This document shows, piece after piece, positions 13,742 to 22,285 of a stretch of DNA of 64,000 nucleotides; position 1 is the first letter of the stretch, and every line of letters starts with the position of its first letter. The DNA comes from JAMHWF01 sp964371405 (GTDB lineage: Bacteria > Pseudomonadota > Gammaproteobacteria > Burkholderiales > Burkholderiaceae_C). Under the pieces are notes generated by a model. The model made no database searches. It worked only from the letters and a program-made list of their open reading frames with translations, and was not told where the DNA came from. The stretch is taken from positions 62,001 to 126,000 of the forward strand of contig CAYJLV010000002.1 in NCBI GenBank assembly GCA_964371405.1, given 5' to 3'. The position numbers and the translations under genes are program-made.

Positions 13742-14575
13742 CGACGGCACGCGGCCGTCGACGTCGCGCGGAAGCACCTCGGTGCGGTCGATCGCGCGCA
13801 GCACGGCGTCGTCCCACTCCTTCGAGCCGCTGCTCTTGATCAGGCGCCGGCCGAGGATCGTGCCGTCGGCCCCGGCGCGGACTTCGACTTCGGCGGTCGG
13901 GTTGCTCGGCAGTTCGTCGGCGAACACGATATTGGGCAGGATGCGCGCCTTGATGCGCCCCGCATAGCTCGCCGACGGCCCCGAGGACTGCATCGCCGTG
14001 CCGGTCGAGCGCTCGTCGCCGCTGGCGCCGGCCTGGCCCATCATGCGTTCGAGGTTGCGCTTGCGCAGCTCGGCCAGGCGCGCGGCGTCGGCCTGCTCGC
14101 GCTTCTTGTCCTCGGCCTCGCGGCGCTGCTGCTCGGCGAGCTGCTTCTTCTTCAGCGCCTCGGCTTCCTGCTTCTGCTTCTCGGCGAGCTGCCTTTTCTT
14201 CAGGGCCTCGCGCTCGCGTTCTTCTTCGAGCTTGCGCTGCTTCTCGCGCTCCTGCTTTTCCTTCTCGATCGCGATCTGCGGGTCGGGGCGCGGCGGTGGC
14301 GGGGCCGGCTCGACGGGGGCAGGTTTCGGCGGTGGCGGAGGCGGCTCGGGCGTCGGCGCCGGCGTCGGCTCGACGGCGCGCGGCGCCGCCGTCTGCGGCA
14401 CGGCCGACCACAGCTCGGCGCTCACAGCTTCGGGCTCGTGGCTGCGCCAGTTCACGCCGACGGCGATCGCGATCAGCAGGCCGACGTGCACCAGGATCGC
14501 GAGCCACAGGCCGCGCCCCATGCCCTTGGGCTGGCGCGGCTTCAAGGCGTCGCGTGCGAAGGTCGACGGCGTCAT
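13706..14575 (-). CDS. tolA: TolA, energy-transducing envelope protein
   Basis: The 289-residue protein has one N-terminal membrane segment (LWLAILVHVGLLIAIAVGV, about residues 23-41) and a Pro-rich linker. A long Lys/Glu/Ala-rich helical domain (about residues 98-180, repeats like KKKQLAEQQ) comes next. A C-terminal TonB/TolA-type domain ends the protein. TolA links TolQR proton-motive energy to outer-membrane TolB-Pal during envelope constriction and cell division. It is last in ybgC-tolQ-tolR-tolA, and its ATG abuts the tolR stop. tolB and pal are not next to it here. Confidence 0.92.
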   Translation of the reverse strand: MTPSTFARDALKPRQPKGMGRGLWLAILVHVGLLIAIAVGVNWRSHEPEAVSAELWSAVPQTAAPRAVEPTPAPTPEPPPPPPKPAPVEPAPPPPRPDPQIAIEKEKQEREKQRKLEEEREREALKKRQLAEKQKQEAEALKKKQLAEQQRREAEDKKREQADAARLAELRKRNLERMMGQAGASGDERSTGTAMQSSGPSASYAGRIKARILPNIVFADELPSNPTAEVEVRAGADGTILGRRLIKSSGSKEWDDAVLRAIDRTEVLPRDVDGRVPSSLVIAFKPRDR

Positions 14576-15007
<432 letters not shown>

Positions 15008-15019
15008 GGCGTGCGGGCC

Positions 15020-15721
15020 TCAGTGCGGCGCCGTTGCCGGCACCGTGTGGTGGCCGGCGTTGCGGTGCAGGATGTTGGAGAACTCCTCGATGAAGGTCTC
15101 CAGCGTGATCGCGATGCGGTCGATGTCGCGCGCGAAGCGGTTGTAGGCGATCACGGCGGGGATCGCGGCGAACAGGCCGATCGCGGTGGCGACCAGCGCC
15201 TCGGCGATGCCCGGCGCCACCGTGGCGAGCGTGACCTGCTGCAGGTTCGACAGGCCGATGAAGGCGTGCATGATGCCCCACACCGTGCCGAACAGGCCGA
15301 CGTAAGGGCTGACCGAGCCCACCGACGCGAGGAACGAGAGGTTCGACTCGATCGTGTCGAGCTCGCGCTGGAAGCTCGCGCGCATCGCGCGGCGCGCGCC
15401 GTCGAGCAGCGCGCCGGAATCGGCAACCTTGCGCTCGCGCAGCTTGAGGAATTCGCGCATGCCCGATGCGAAGATGCGCTCCATCGGCGCCGCCTCGGGC
15501 TTGCGGCCGGCGGCCTGGTGCAGCTCGTTGAGGTTGGCGCCGGACCAGAACTCGCGTTCGAACTCGTCGTTCAGGCGCCGCACGCGCGCCAGCCCGAACA
15601 GCTTGCCGAAGATCACCGTCCAGCTCGCCAGCGAGATCAGCAGCAGGCCGGCAATCACGATCTGCACCACGAAGCTCGCGTGCAGCACGAGCGTGAGGAT
15701 CGACATGTCCTGGTTGTTCAT
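15020..15721 (-). CDS. tolQ: TolQ, Tol-Pal motor protein
   Basis: This 233-residue MotA/TolQ/ExbB-family protein has three membrane helices: residues about 10-35, and a pair near 135-160 and 170-195. It also has the conserved SVSPYVGLFGTVWGIMHAF and GIAEALVATAIGLFAAIPAV signatures. It forms the proton channel with TolR. Start ATG 15721 overlaps the ybgC stop (ATGA). ATG 15706 is an alternative internal start. Confidence 0.95.
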   Translation of the reverse strand: MNNQDMSILTLVLHASFVVQIVIAGLLLISLASWTVIFGKLFGLARVRRLNDEFEREFWSGANLNELHQAAGRKPEAAPMERIFASGMREFLKLRERKVADSGALLDGARRAMRASFQRELDTIESNLSFLASVGSVSPYVGLFGTVWGIMHAFIGLSNLQQVTLATVAPGIAEALVATAIGLFAAIPAVIAYNRFARDIDRIAITLETFIEEFSNILHRNAGHHTVPATAPH

Positions 15722-16149
15722 CGGAGGCTTTGCAGAATCTCGTTGGGAATGCGCCGCGGCCGGAAGGTTCCCGCGTCGACGCAGCCGATGCGGATCGTGC
15801 CTTCGGCGAGCAGCGCGCCGTCGTGCGCTGTCGTGCTGCGCCACGCCTGCTGCTCGATCACGAGCGACGCGCGGCCGGCTTCGTGCAGCGCCACGGTGAC
15901 GTCGAGCAGGTCGTCGAGGCGCGCCGGCTTCAGGTAGCGTACCGCCGTGTCGGTGACGACGAACATCGCGCCGACCTCGTCGCGCAGGCGCTGCTGCGCG
16001 ACGCCCAGCGAGCGCAGCCATTCGGTGCGTGCGCGCTCGAAGAACTTCAGGTAGTTGGCGTAGAACACGACGCCGCCGGCGTCCGTGTCCTCCCAGTACA
16101 CGCGCAGTGTCTGGCGAAAGCAGGGGGCGGGGCTCTGCGCTGGCGTCAT
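15718..16149 (-). CDS. ybgC: YbgC-type acyl-CoA thioesterase of the Tol-Pal cluster
   Basis: This 143-residue hotdog-fold protein has YWEDTDAGGVVFYANYLKFFERARTEW, containing the catalytic Asp of the 4-hydroxybenzoyl-CoA thioesterase family (YWEDTDAGGVV). YbgC heads the tol operon in most proteobacteria and hydrolyses short or long acyl-CoAs linked to phospholipid metabolism. The ATG 16149 start gives the usual family length. Longer in-frame readings upstream have no family similarity. Confidence 0.92.
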   Translation of the reverse strand: MTPAQSPAPCFRQTLRVYWEDTDAGGVVFYANYLKFFERARTEWLRSLGVAQQRLRDEVGAMFVVTDTAVRYLKPARLDDLLDVTVALHEAGRASLVIEQQAWRSTTAHDGALLAEGTIRIGCVDAGTFRPRRIPNEILQSLR

Positions 16150-16208
16150 CGACGGCGCGATTATGCGCGACGCCGTGCGCCCGGGAACGGGCACGCGCAA
16201 CGCGCCGC

Positions 16209-16592
16209 TCAGGGCGCGGTGCCCCGATAGACCGCACCCCACAGCGGGTGCCCGGCCTCGGCCTTGGTGAGCACAAAGGCCGGATCGGCCTGGCGCGCGG
16301 CGCGGAACGCCGCCTCGCACTGCGCGGCGCGTTTGCTGGTGCAGTAGACGAACGCCAGGTGCTTGTGCGCTGCGGCGCGATCCTTCGGCGAATCGAGACC
16401 CGTCTTCAGCGCGAGCTGCAGTTGCTGCTCGGCTTGCGGGTACTGGCCGTCGTCGTAGGCGCGCAGGCCGGCGAGCAGGGCCTTCTCGGCCGGGCGCTCG
16501 GCCACGTCCATCAGGCCGCCCTGCGGCGGCATCGGCGCGCAGGCGGCGAGCAGGGCCACCGATGCGATCACGCAGAGGGTCTTCGTCTTCAT
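16209..16592 (-). CDS. Small TPR-like lipoprotein (TssQ-like)
   Basis: The 127-residue protein has a lipoprotein signal (VIASVALLAAC, Cys at about residue 18). A TPR-like helical repeat region (GLRAYDDGQYPQAEQQLQLAL ... CEAAFRAARQADPAF) follows, ending in AGHPLWGAVYRG. I recall this C-terminal pattern from TssQ-type T6SS-associated lipoproteins of Burkholderiales, but the assignment cannot be tested here and no other T6SS gene is in the window. It lies 2 nt downstream of the kinase gene, so the two are probably co-expressed and may act together in signalling. Confidence 0.7.
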   Translation of the reverse strand: MKTKTLCVIASVALLAACAPMPPQGGLMDVAERPAEKALLAGLRAYDDGQYPQAEQQLQLALKTGLDSPKDRAAAHKHLAFVYCTSKRAAQCEAAFRAARQADPAFVLTKAEAGHPLWGAVYRGTAP

Positions 16593-16594
16593 CG

Positions 16595-18205
16595 TCAGAA
16601 GCGGTGCTTGAGCGTCACCGGTTGCGTTGCACTGACGTTGACGCGCACCGTGTGCGGCGCAAAGTCGGCGTTGCGGATCGTGATCTGGTGCGAGCCTTCG
16701 CTGAGCGTGAGCTGGTTCAGCGGCGGCGTCGTGCCGGCGTCGCGGCCGTCGACCTCGACCTGGCCCCAGGGCGTGACGGCGATGTGCACGACACCGGTCG
16801 CGGGTGCGGCGACGGGCGTTACCGGTGCTGCGACCGGCGTTGCGGGCGGCTTGGCGCTGCGGCGCGGTGCATCGTTGGCGGCGCCGCTGCGCGGCGTCGC
16901 GGCGGGGCGCGGCGGCATTGCCGCGGGCACGGCGACGGCGGGGGCCGGGGCGGCGGGCGCAGCGGCCACGGCCGGCGGCACCAGTGTTGCGGCGGCGCGC
17001 GCGGCGTCGGGCGTTGCAACAGGAGACGCCTCGGCTGCCGGCGGCGCACCGTCCGCGGCGGCGGGCACGCGCGACCACCACCAGGCCGATGCGGCCAGCG
17101 CCAGCACGGCGGCAGCCAGCGCCGGCCACAGCAACCGCTTGCGCGCAGGCGGCGGTACTCGCACATCGGCCTCGTCGGCGGCCTGCGTGTGTTCCTCGAG
17201 CCAGTGGCGCAGCTCGCGCGACATGCCGCGCGCCGAGCGGTAGCGCTGATCGGGGCTCTTTTCCATCGCGCGCGCGGCGATGGCCGACAGCGCCGGCGGC
17301 ACCGCAGGGTCGACTTCGTGCGCCAGCGGCGGCGTGCGGTTGAGCACCGAGTCGCCGATCTCCGACAGCGTGGCGCCGTTGAAGGGCTTGTGGCCGGTGA
17401 GCAGTTCGTAGAGCACGACGCCGAGCGAGAACACGTCGCCGCGCCGGTCGACGGGCTCGTGGCGCAACTGCTCGGGCGCCATGTAGTAGGGCGAACCGGC
17501 GGTGATGCTCTCGTCGCCGAGCATGTCGTGCTGGTGCGCGATGCGCGCGATGCCGAAGTCGAGCACGCGCGGCTGCGTGCGCCCGACCATGAAGATGTTG
17601 GCCGGCTTGATGTCGCGATGCACGACGCCCTTGGCGTGGGCATAGGCCAGCGCGTCGGCGACGCGGCGCGCGATCATCGCGGCCTGCTGCGGCGTCGGCC
17701 GCCAGCCTTCCTGGCGCAGCTGGCGCAGGTCGCGGCCCTTGAGCAGCTCCATCGCGATGTAGACGCCCTGCTCGCTGATGCCGGCGTCGAACACGGTGAC
17801 GATGTGCGGGTGGCTCAGGCCGCCGGCGGCGCGCGCTTCGTTGAGGAACAGCGCATCGAAGCTCTGGCGCGACTCGGGCGCGATGTCGACATTGAGCGTC
17901 TTGATCGCGATCAGGCGCGACAGCAGCGGATCGTGCGCTGCATAGACGGTGCCGAGCCCGCCTTCGCCGATGCGGTACTTCAGCGCATAGCGGCCGATGT
18001 GGCCGATCGTCGGCAGCTCCTCGGGCGACGTGCCGGGCTTGCTCGTCACGAAGCTCGCCGCCGGCAGCGGCGCGGCGGCGGCATCGGCCGCGGCGGCGGC
18101 CGCGTCGGGTGCGCCGAGGTCGAGGTCGAGGTCGCTGTTGACGGCGAGGTTGCGCGCAGCGTCGGCGCGGCGCGAAGGCGGTGCGGGCGGGTCGGTGCGG
18201 TCCAC
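16595..18205 (-). CDS. Membrane-anchored eukaryotic-type Ser/Thr protein kinase with PEGA-like tail
   Basis: The 536-residue protein has a Hanks-type kinase domain at about residues 70-330: G-loop GEGGLGTVY, AIK lysine, HRDIKPANI catalytic loop and DFG. One membrane helix (LLWPALAAAVLALAASAWWW) follows near 355-375, then an Ala/Pro-rich linker and a C-terminal PEGA-type beta domain (VEVDGRDAGTTPP). This is the PknA/PpkA-like layout: cytoplasmic kinase, periplasmic sensor. The GTG 18205 start directly follows GCAGG, and no better start exists before the kinase domain. The small lipoprotein gene downstream is its probable partner. Targets are unknown. Confidence 0.88.
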   Translation of the reverse strand: MDRTDPPAPPSRRADAARNLAVNSDLDLDLGAPDAAAAAADAAAAPLPAASFVTSKPGTSPEELPTIGHIGRYALKYRIGEGGLGTVYAAHDPLLSRLIAIKTLNVDIAPESRQSFDALFLNEARAAGGLSHPHIVTVFDAGISEQGVYIAMELLKGRDLRQLRQEGWRPTPQQAAMIARRVADALAYAHAKGVVHRDIKPANIFMVGRTQPRVLDFGIARIAHQHDMLGDESITAGSPYYMAPEQLRHEPVDRRGDVFSLGVVLYELLTGHKPFNGATLSEIGDSVLNRTPPLAHEVDPAVPPALSAIAARAMEKSPDQRYRSARGMSRELRHWLEEHTQAADEADVRVPPPARKRLLWPALAAAVLALAASAWWWSRVPAAADGAPPAAEASPVATPDAARAAATLVPPAVAAAPAAPAPAVAVPAAMPPRPAATPRSGAANDAPRRSAKPPATPVAAPVTPVAAPATGVVHIAVTPWGQVEVDGRDAGTTPPLNQLTLSEGSHQITIRNADFAPHTVRVNVSATQPVTLKHRF

Positions 18206-18359
18206 CCTGCAAGCTTAGGCCAGCGGCCCGTGCGCGGCCGAGGGAAAAGGCGACGAAACGGCCCCCGTTAACAACCCGACACGATTGTGCGCAATGTCGT
18301 CGGCGCGCTCGCGACATGACGGCCTCTCGTCCGACGAGTACGTGATCCTGCGGCTCACA

Positions 18360-19526
18360 TCACAGCACGCGGCGCAGCCGCGCCACGGCCTCCTCGAGCT
18401 GCGGCAGCGAATTGGCGAACGACAGCCGTACGTGGCGTTCGCTGTCGTGGCGGCCGAAGTCGCGCCCCGGCGTCAGCGCGACGTGGGCGCGCCGCATGAG
18501 GTCGAAGCAGAAGTCCCAGCTGCCGGGCGCGTGCGCCGAGCAGTCGAACCAGGCGTAGAACGCGCCGTCGGGCACGACGGGCACGGGCAGGCCGAGCGAT
18601 TCCAGCGCGGGGACGACGCTGTCGCGGCGCGTGCGGAACTCGGCGCGGCGGCGCTCGTACTCGGCGATCGAGGCCGGCTCGAAGCACGCCAGCGCCGCGC
18701 GCTGCGCCAGCGTCGATGCACAGATGTAGAGGTTCTGCGCCAGCTTCTCGATCGGCGCGACGAGCGCCTGCGGCACGACGATCCAGCCCAGGCGCCAGCC
18801 CGTCATGCTGAAGTACTTCGAGAAGCTGTTGACGGAGATCACGTCGTCGCCGAGGGCCAGCGCGCTGCGCCCGTAGCGTTCGTCGTAGCTCAGGCCGAGA
18901 TAGATCTCATCGACGATGGTGAAGCCGCCGCGCTCGCGCACCGCGTGCACGATACGTTGCATCTCATCGGGGTCGATCGACGTGCCGGTCGGGTTCGACG
19001 GCGAAGCGAGCAGCACGCCGCGCGTGCGCCCGCTCCAGGCGCTCTCGACGGCCGCCGCGTCGAGCTGGAAGCGCGCGCCGGCGCCGGCCGGAAGCAGCAC
19101 CGGCACGCCGCCGGCCGCGACGACGAAGTGGCGGTTGCACGGGTAGCTCGGGTCAGGCATCAGCACTTCGTCGCCGGCGTCGAGCAGCGCGAGCGTGGCG
19201 AGCTGCAGCGCGGCCGACGCGCCGGCCGTGACGACAATGCGCGCAGGGTCGACATCGAGGCCGTGGTGTTCGCGGTACCAGCCGGCGATGCGCTCGCGCA
19301 GCTCTGGCAGGCCGGTCGCGTCGGTGTACTGCGTGCGGCCTTCGGCCAGGCAGCGCGCGGCGGCCTCGACGACGAGCGGCGGTGCGGTGAAGTCGGGCTC
19401 GCCGATGTTGAGAAAGATCATCGGCTCGCGCGCGCACTCGGGGCGGCGCGCGAGGGCGCTCGCCGCCTTGGCGAACTCCATCACGTAGAACGGCTCGATC
19501 GCGTCGAGCCGGCGCGCCGTCTTCAC
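18360..19526 (-). CDS. PLP-dependent class I aminotransferase
   Basis: This 388-residue fold-type I enzyme has the family signatures: SPSNPTGT, IVDEIYLGLSYDE and the PLP-lysine segment SFSKYFSMTGWRLGW. It resembles the aspartate/aromatic aminotransferase group whose N-terminus reads RLDAIEPFYVMEF. GTG 19526 overlaps the nusB stop (GTGA), fixing the start and showing coupling to the nusB-rib cluster. Substrate not resolved by sequence. Confidence 0.9.
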   Translation of the reverse strand: MKTARRLDAIEPFYVMEFAKAASALARRPECAREPMIFLNIGEPDFTAPPLVVEAAARCLAEGRTQYTDATGLPELRERIAGWYREHHGLDVDPARIVVTAGASAALQLATLALLDAGDEVLMPDPSYPCNRHFVVAAGGVPVLLPAGAGARFQLDAAAVESAWSGRTRGVLLASPSNPTGTSIDPDEMQRIVHAVRERGGFTIVDEIYLGLSYDERYGRSALALGDDVISVNSFSKYFSMTGWRLGWIVVPQALVAPIEKLAQNLYICASTLAQRAALACFEPASIAEYERRRAEFRTRRDSVVPALESLGLPVPVVPDGAFYAWFDCSAHAPGSWDFCFDLMRRAHVALTPGRDFGRHDSERHVRLSFANSLPQLEEAVARLRRVL

Positions 19527-20014
19527 GCGCGCGCGGCGCGCGTCGCTGCCACCTCGGCCGGCCGCAGGTCGGCGGCTGCCTTGTCGAGCACGCCGTTGAC
19601 GTACTTGTGGCCGTCGGTGCCGCCGAAGCTCTTGGCCAGCTCGACGGCCTCGTTGATGGCCACCTTGTAGGGAATGTCGATGCAGTGCTTGAGCTCGTAG
19701 GTGCCGATCAGCAGCACGGCATGCTCGACGGGCGACAGCTCGCTCGTCTTTCGGTCGACGTGCCGAGCGAGCTGCGCGTCGAGGTCGGCGGCTTCGGCGA
19801 TGCAGCCGTTGAGCAGTGCGTCGTAGTGGGAGGCGTCGCACTTGTCGAAGGCTTCCTGCTCGCGCACGTGGGCATCGATCGCGGCCGCGTCGCCGCCGCC
19901 GATCAGCCACTCATACAGGCCCTTGAGCGCTGCTTCGCGCGAGCGGCGGCGCGGCGACGGCGGGCGCGGGCGCCGCGGGGTGGTCGCGCTCGCGCGGCGA
20001 GCTTCTGCGCTCAC
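19523..20014 (-). CDS. nusB: NusB transcription antitermination factor
   Basis: This 163-residue all-helical protein carries RSREAALKGLYEWL at the front and the family's LLIGTYELKHCIDIPYKVAINEAVELAKSFGG block. NusB binds boxA RNA with NusE and supports rRNA antitermination. GTG 20014 overlaps the ribH stop (GTGA). The ribH-nusB pairing is common across proteobacteria. Confidence 0.94.
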   Translation of the reverse strand: MSAEARRASATTPRRPRPPSPRRRSREAALKGLYEWLIGGGDAAAIDAHVREQEAFDKCDASHYDALLNGCIAEAADLDAQLARHVDRKTSELSPVEHAVLLIGTYELKHCIDIPYKVAINEAVELAKSFGGTDGHKYVNGVLDKAAADLRPAEVAATRAARA

Positions 20015-20475
20015 GGCAGGTCTTCCATCAGATTGGCCATCTCGACGGCGACACGGGCCGCGTCGCGGCCCTTTTCGTCGACGCGCGCCCAAGCCTGCTC
20101 GGCCGTCTCGACGGTCAGGATGGCATTGGCGATCGGCACGCGGTGATCCAGCGCGACGCGCGTGACGCCGGCGCCGCTTTCGTTGGCGACGAGCTCGAAG
20201 TGATAGGTCTCGCCGCGGATCACGCAGCCGATCGCGACCAGCGCGTCGTAGCGGTCCGTCTCGGCGAGCGCCGCCAGCGCGACCGGCACCTCGAGCGCGC
20301 CGGGAACGCTGACCTGTGCGATGTCGCGCTCGGCGACGCCGAGCGTGCGCAACTCGGCGACGCAGCGCTCGGCCAGCTTCGCCGTGATCGCCTCGTTGAA
20401 GCGCGCGCGCACGACGGCGATGCGCAGTTCCTCGCCGTCGAGCCGCGCCGCTTCGCCGCGGTCAGCCTCCTGCAT
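20011..20475 (-). CDS. ribH: 6,7-dimethyl-8-ribityllumazine synthase
   Basis: The 154-residue protein has RARFNEAITAKL, SVPGALEVPVALAAL and the GCVIRGETYHFELVANES block of lumazine synthases. It condenses 3,4-dihydroxy-2-butanone 4-phosphate with the ribitylamino-uracil and usually forms a capsid-like 60-mer or a pentamer. The gene overlaps the 3' end of ribB by 14 nt and nusB by 4 nt. Confidence 0.95.
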   Translation of the reverse strand: MQEADRGEAARLDGEELRIAVVRARFNEAITAKLAERCVAELRTLGVAERDIAQVSVPGALEVPVALAALAETDRYDALVAIGCVIRGETYHFELVANESGAGVTRVALDHRVPIANAILTVETAEQAWARVDEKGRDAARVAVEMANLMEDLP

Positions 20476-21604
20476 GGCGCTGGCCCTCGCTGTGCACCAG
20501 CGAGGGCGCGTCGTCGGCGCCGACGAAGCCCGTCACCTCGAGACCGTAGCCCGTCATGCTCGGCATGCGGCGCGGGCTTCCGAGCAGCCGCATGCGCGAG
20601 ATGCCGAGCTCGCGCACGATCTGCGCGCCGATGCCGTAGGTGCGCAGGTCGAGCTGCGCGAAGAGGCGCATCTCGCCATCGTCCGCGGGAGCGAGGCGCT
20701 CGGCCAGCTCGTCGGCCGTCTCGCCGCAGTTGAGCAGCACGACGGCGCCGGCGCGCGCCGCCTTGACGGTGGCCATCGCGCGCTGCAGCGGCCACGAATG
20801 GGCGCTGGGGCCGGTGTCGAGCAGGTCCAGCACCGACAGCGGCTCGTGCACGCGCACCAGCACCTCCTCTTCGGGCTGCCAGCGGCCGTGCGTCAGCGCG
20901 AGATGCAGGCCGCCGGTGCGGTCGCGAAAGGTGTGGCAGTCGAAATCGCCCTGCGGCGTCTTCAGAGGGCGCTGTCCGATGCGCTCGATCAGCGACTCGT
21001 GGCGGCTGCGGTGCTCGATCAGCGCGGCGATCGAGCCGATCTTGAGGCCGTGCTCGCCCGCGAACACTTCGAGATCGGGCAGGCGCGCCATGCTGCCGTC
21101 GTCATTCATGATCTCGCAGATCACGGCCGCCGGCGTCAGGCCGGCCATGCGCGCGAGGTCGCAGCCCGCCTCGGTATGGCCGGCGCGCATCAGCACGCCG
21201 CCGTCCTGCGCCTGCAGCGGGAAGATATGGCCGGGCTGCACCAGGTCGCCGGCGCGCGCGCCGGGCGCGACGGCGGCCTGCACGGTGCGCGCGCGGTCGG
21301 CCGCCGAGATGCCTGTCGTTACGCCGGTGGCGGCTTCGATCGACACGGTGAAGGCAGTGGCGTGGCGCGTGCCGTTGCGCGTCGTCATCGGCGGCAATTG
21401 CAGGCGTTCGCAGCGCTCGCGCGTGAGCGTCAGGCAGATCAGGCCGCGACCGAGCTTGGCCATGAAGTTGATCGCCGCCGGCGTGACGTGGTCGGCGGCG
21501 ACGATCAGGTCGCCCTCGTTCTCGCGGTCTTCCTCGTCGACGAGGATGACCATGCGGCCGGCCGCCAGTTCGGCGACGAGTTCGGGGATCGGGGAGATGG
21601 GCAT
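20462..21604 (-). CDS. ribB: 3,4-dihydroxy-2-butanone 4-phosphate synthase with degenerate GTP cyclohydrolase II domain (RibBX type)
   Basis: The N-terminal half (about residues 1-200) is an intact RibB: VILVDEEDRENEGDLI metal loop and GHTEAGCDLARMAGL. The C-terminal half aligns with RibA but lacks its zinc cysteines; the expected Cys-rich segment reads LLDTGPSAHSWPLQRAM. The RibA arginine-finger region is also diverged. Such fusions, with a RibA-like domain that has lost cyclohydrolase activity, are known in Proteobacteria as RibBX. A separate ribA should exist elsewhere. Start ATG 21604 matches the family N-terminus; a GTG 30 nt further upstream in frame is less likely. Confidence 0.9.
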   Translation of the reverse strand: MPISPIPELVAELAAGRMVILVDEEDRENEGDLIVAADHVTPAAINFMAKLGRGLICLTLTRERCERLQLPPMTTRNGTRHATAFTVSIEAATGVTTGISAADRARTVQAAVAPGARAGDLVQPGHIFPLQAQDGGVLMRAGHTEAGCDLARMAGLTPAAVICEIMNDDGSMARLPDLEVFAGEHGLKIGSIAALIEHRSRHESLIERIGQRPLKTPQGDFDCHTFRDRTGGLHLALTHGRWQPEEEVLVRVHEPLSVLDLLDTGPSAHSWPLQRAMATVKAARAGAVVLLNCGETADELAERLAPADDGEMRLFAQLDLRTYGIGAQIVRELGISRMRLLGSPRRMPSMTGYGLEVTGFVGADDAPSLVHSEGQRHAGG

Positions 21605-21630
21605 GCGCCATTGTAGGTGGCGCGCCTGGG

Positions 21631-22251
21631 TCAATCCCCCGTGCCCAGCATGCGCTCGACGTAGCGCGCGATCAGGTCGATCTCCAGGTTGACGCGCGCG
21701 CCGGGTTCGAGCTGGCCGAGCGTCGTGTGCGCCAGCGTGTGCGCGATCACGTTGATGCTCAGATCGGTGGTGTCGGCGCCGTCTTCGACCCGGTTGACGG
21801 TCAGGCTGACGCCGTCGATCGCGATCGAGCCCTTGTAGGCGATGAAGCGGGCCAGCTCGCGCGGTGCGCGCACGATGAGTTCGCGCGATTCGCCGACCGG
21901 CGTGACGCGCGCGACGACGCCGATGCCGTCGACGTGGCCGCTGACGAGGTGGCCGCCGAGGCGGTCGTGGGCGCGCAGCGCCTGCTCGAGGTTGACGGTG
22001 CGCGGTTCGCCCAGGCGCGCGGTGCGCGCCAGGCTCTCGGCCGAGACTTCGACGGTGAAGCGCGCGGGCGTGCGCTCGAACGACGTGACGGTCATGCAGG
22101 CGCCGTCGATCGCGATACTGTCGCCGGGCTGCACGTCGTCGAGCCAGCCGTCGGGGGTTGCGATCGTCAGGCGCTTGCCGTGCTGCGGGCCTGCGCCGAG
22201 GGGTTGCACGTCGGTGACGCGGCCGAGTGCGCTGATGATGCCGGTGAACAT
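21631..22251 (-). CDS. ribE: Riboflavin synthase alpha chain
   Basis: This 206-residue protein has the internal duplication of lumazine-binding domains. MFTGIISALGRV and IDGACMTVTSF lie in the first half; GHLVSGHVDGIG and IDGVSLTVNRV in the second. It dismutates two lumazines to riboflavin. It lies between ribD and ribB in a tight minus-strand cluster, 34 nt after the ribD stop. Confidence 0.95.
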   Translation of the reverse strand: MFTGIISALGRVTDVQPLGAGPQHGKRLTIATPDGWLDDVQPGDSIAIDGACMTVTSFERTPARFTVEVSAESLARTARLGEPRTVNLEQALRAHDRLGGHLVSGHVDGIGVVARVTPVGESRELIVRAPRELARFIAYKGSIAIDGVSLTVNRVEDGADTTDLSINVIAHTLAHTTLGQLEPGARVNLEIDLIARYVERMLGTGD

Positions 22252-22285
22252 GGGCCCGATTGTCGCAAACCGCCGTGCGGGGTTT

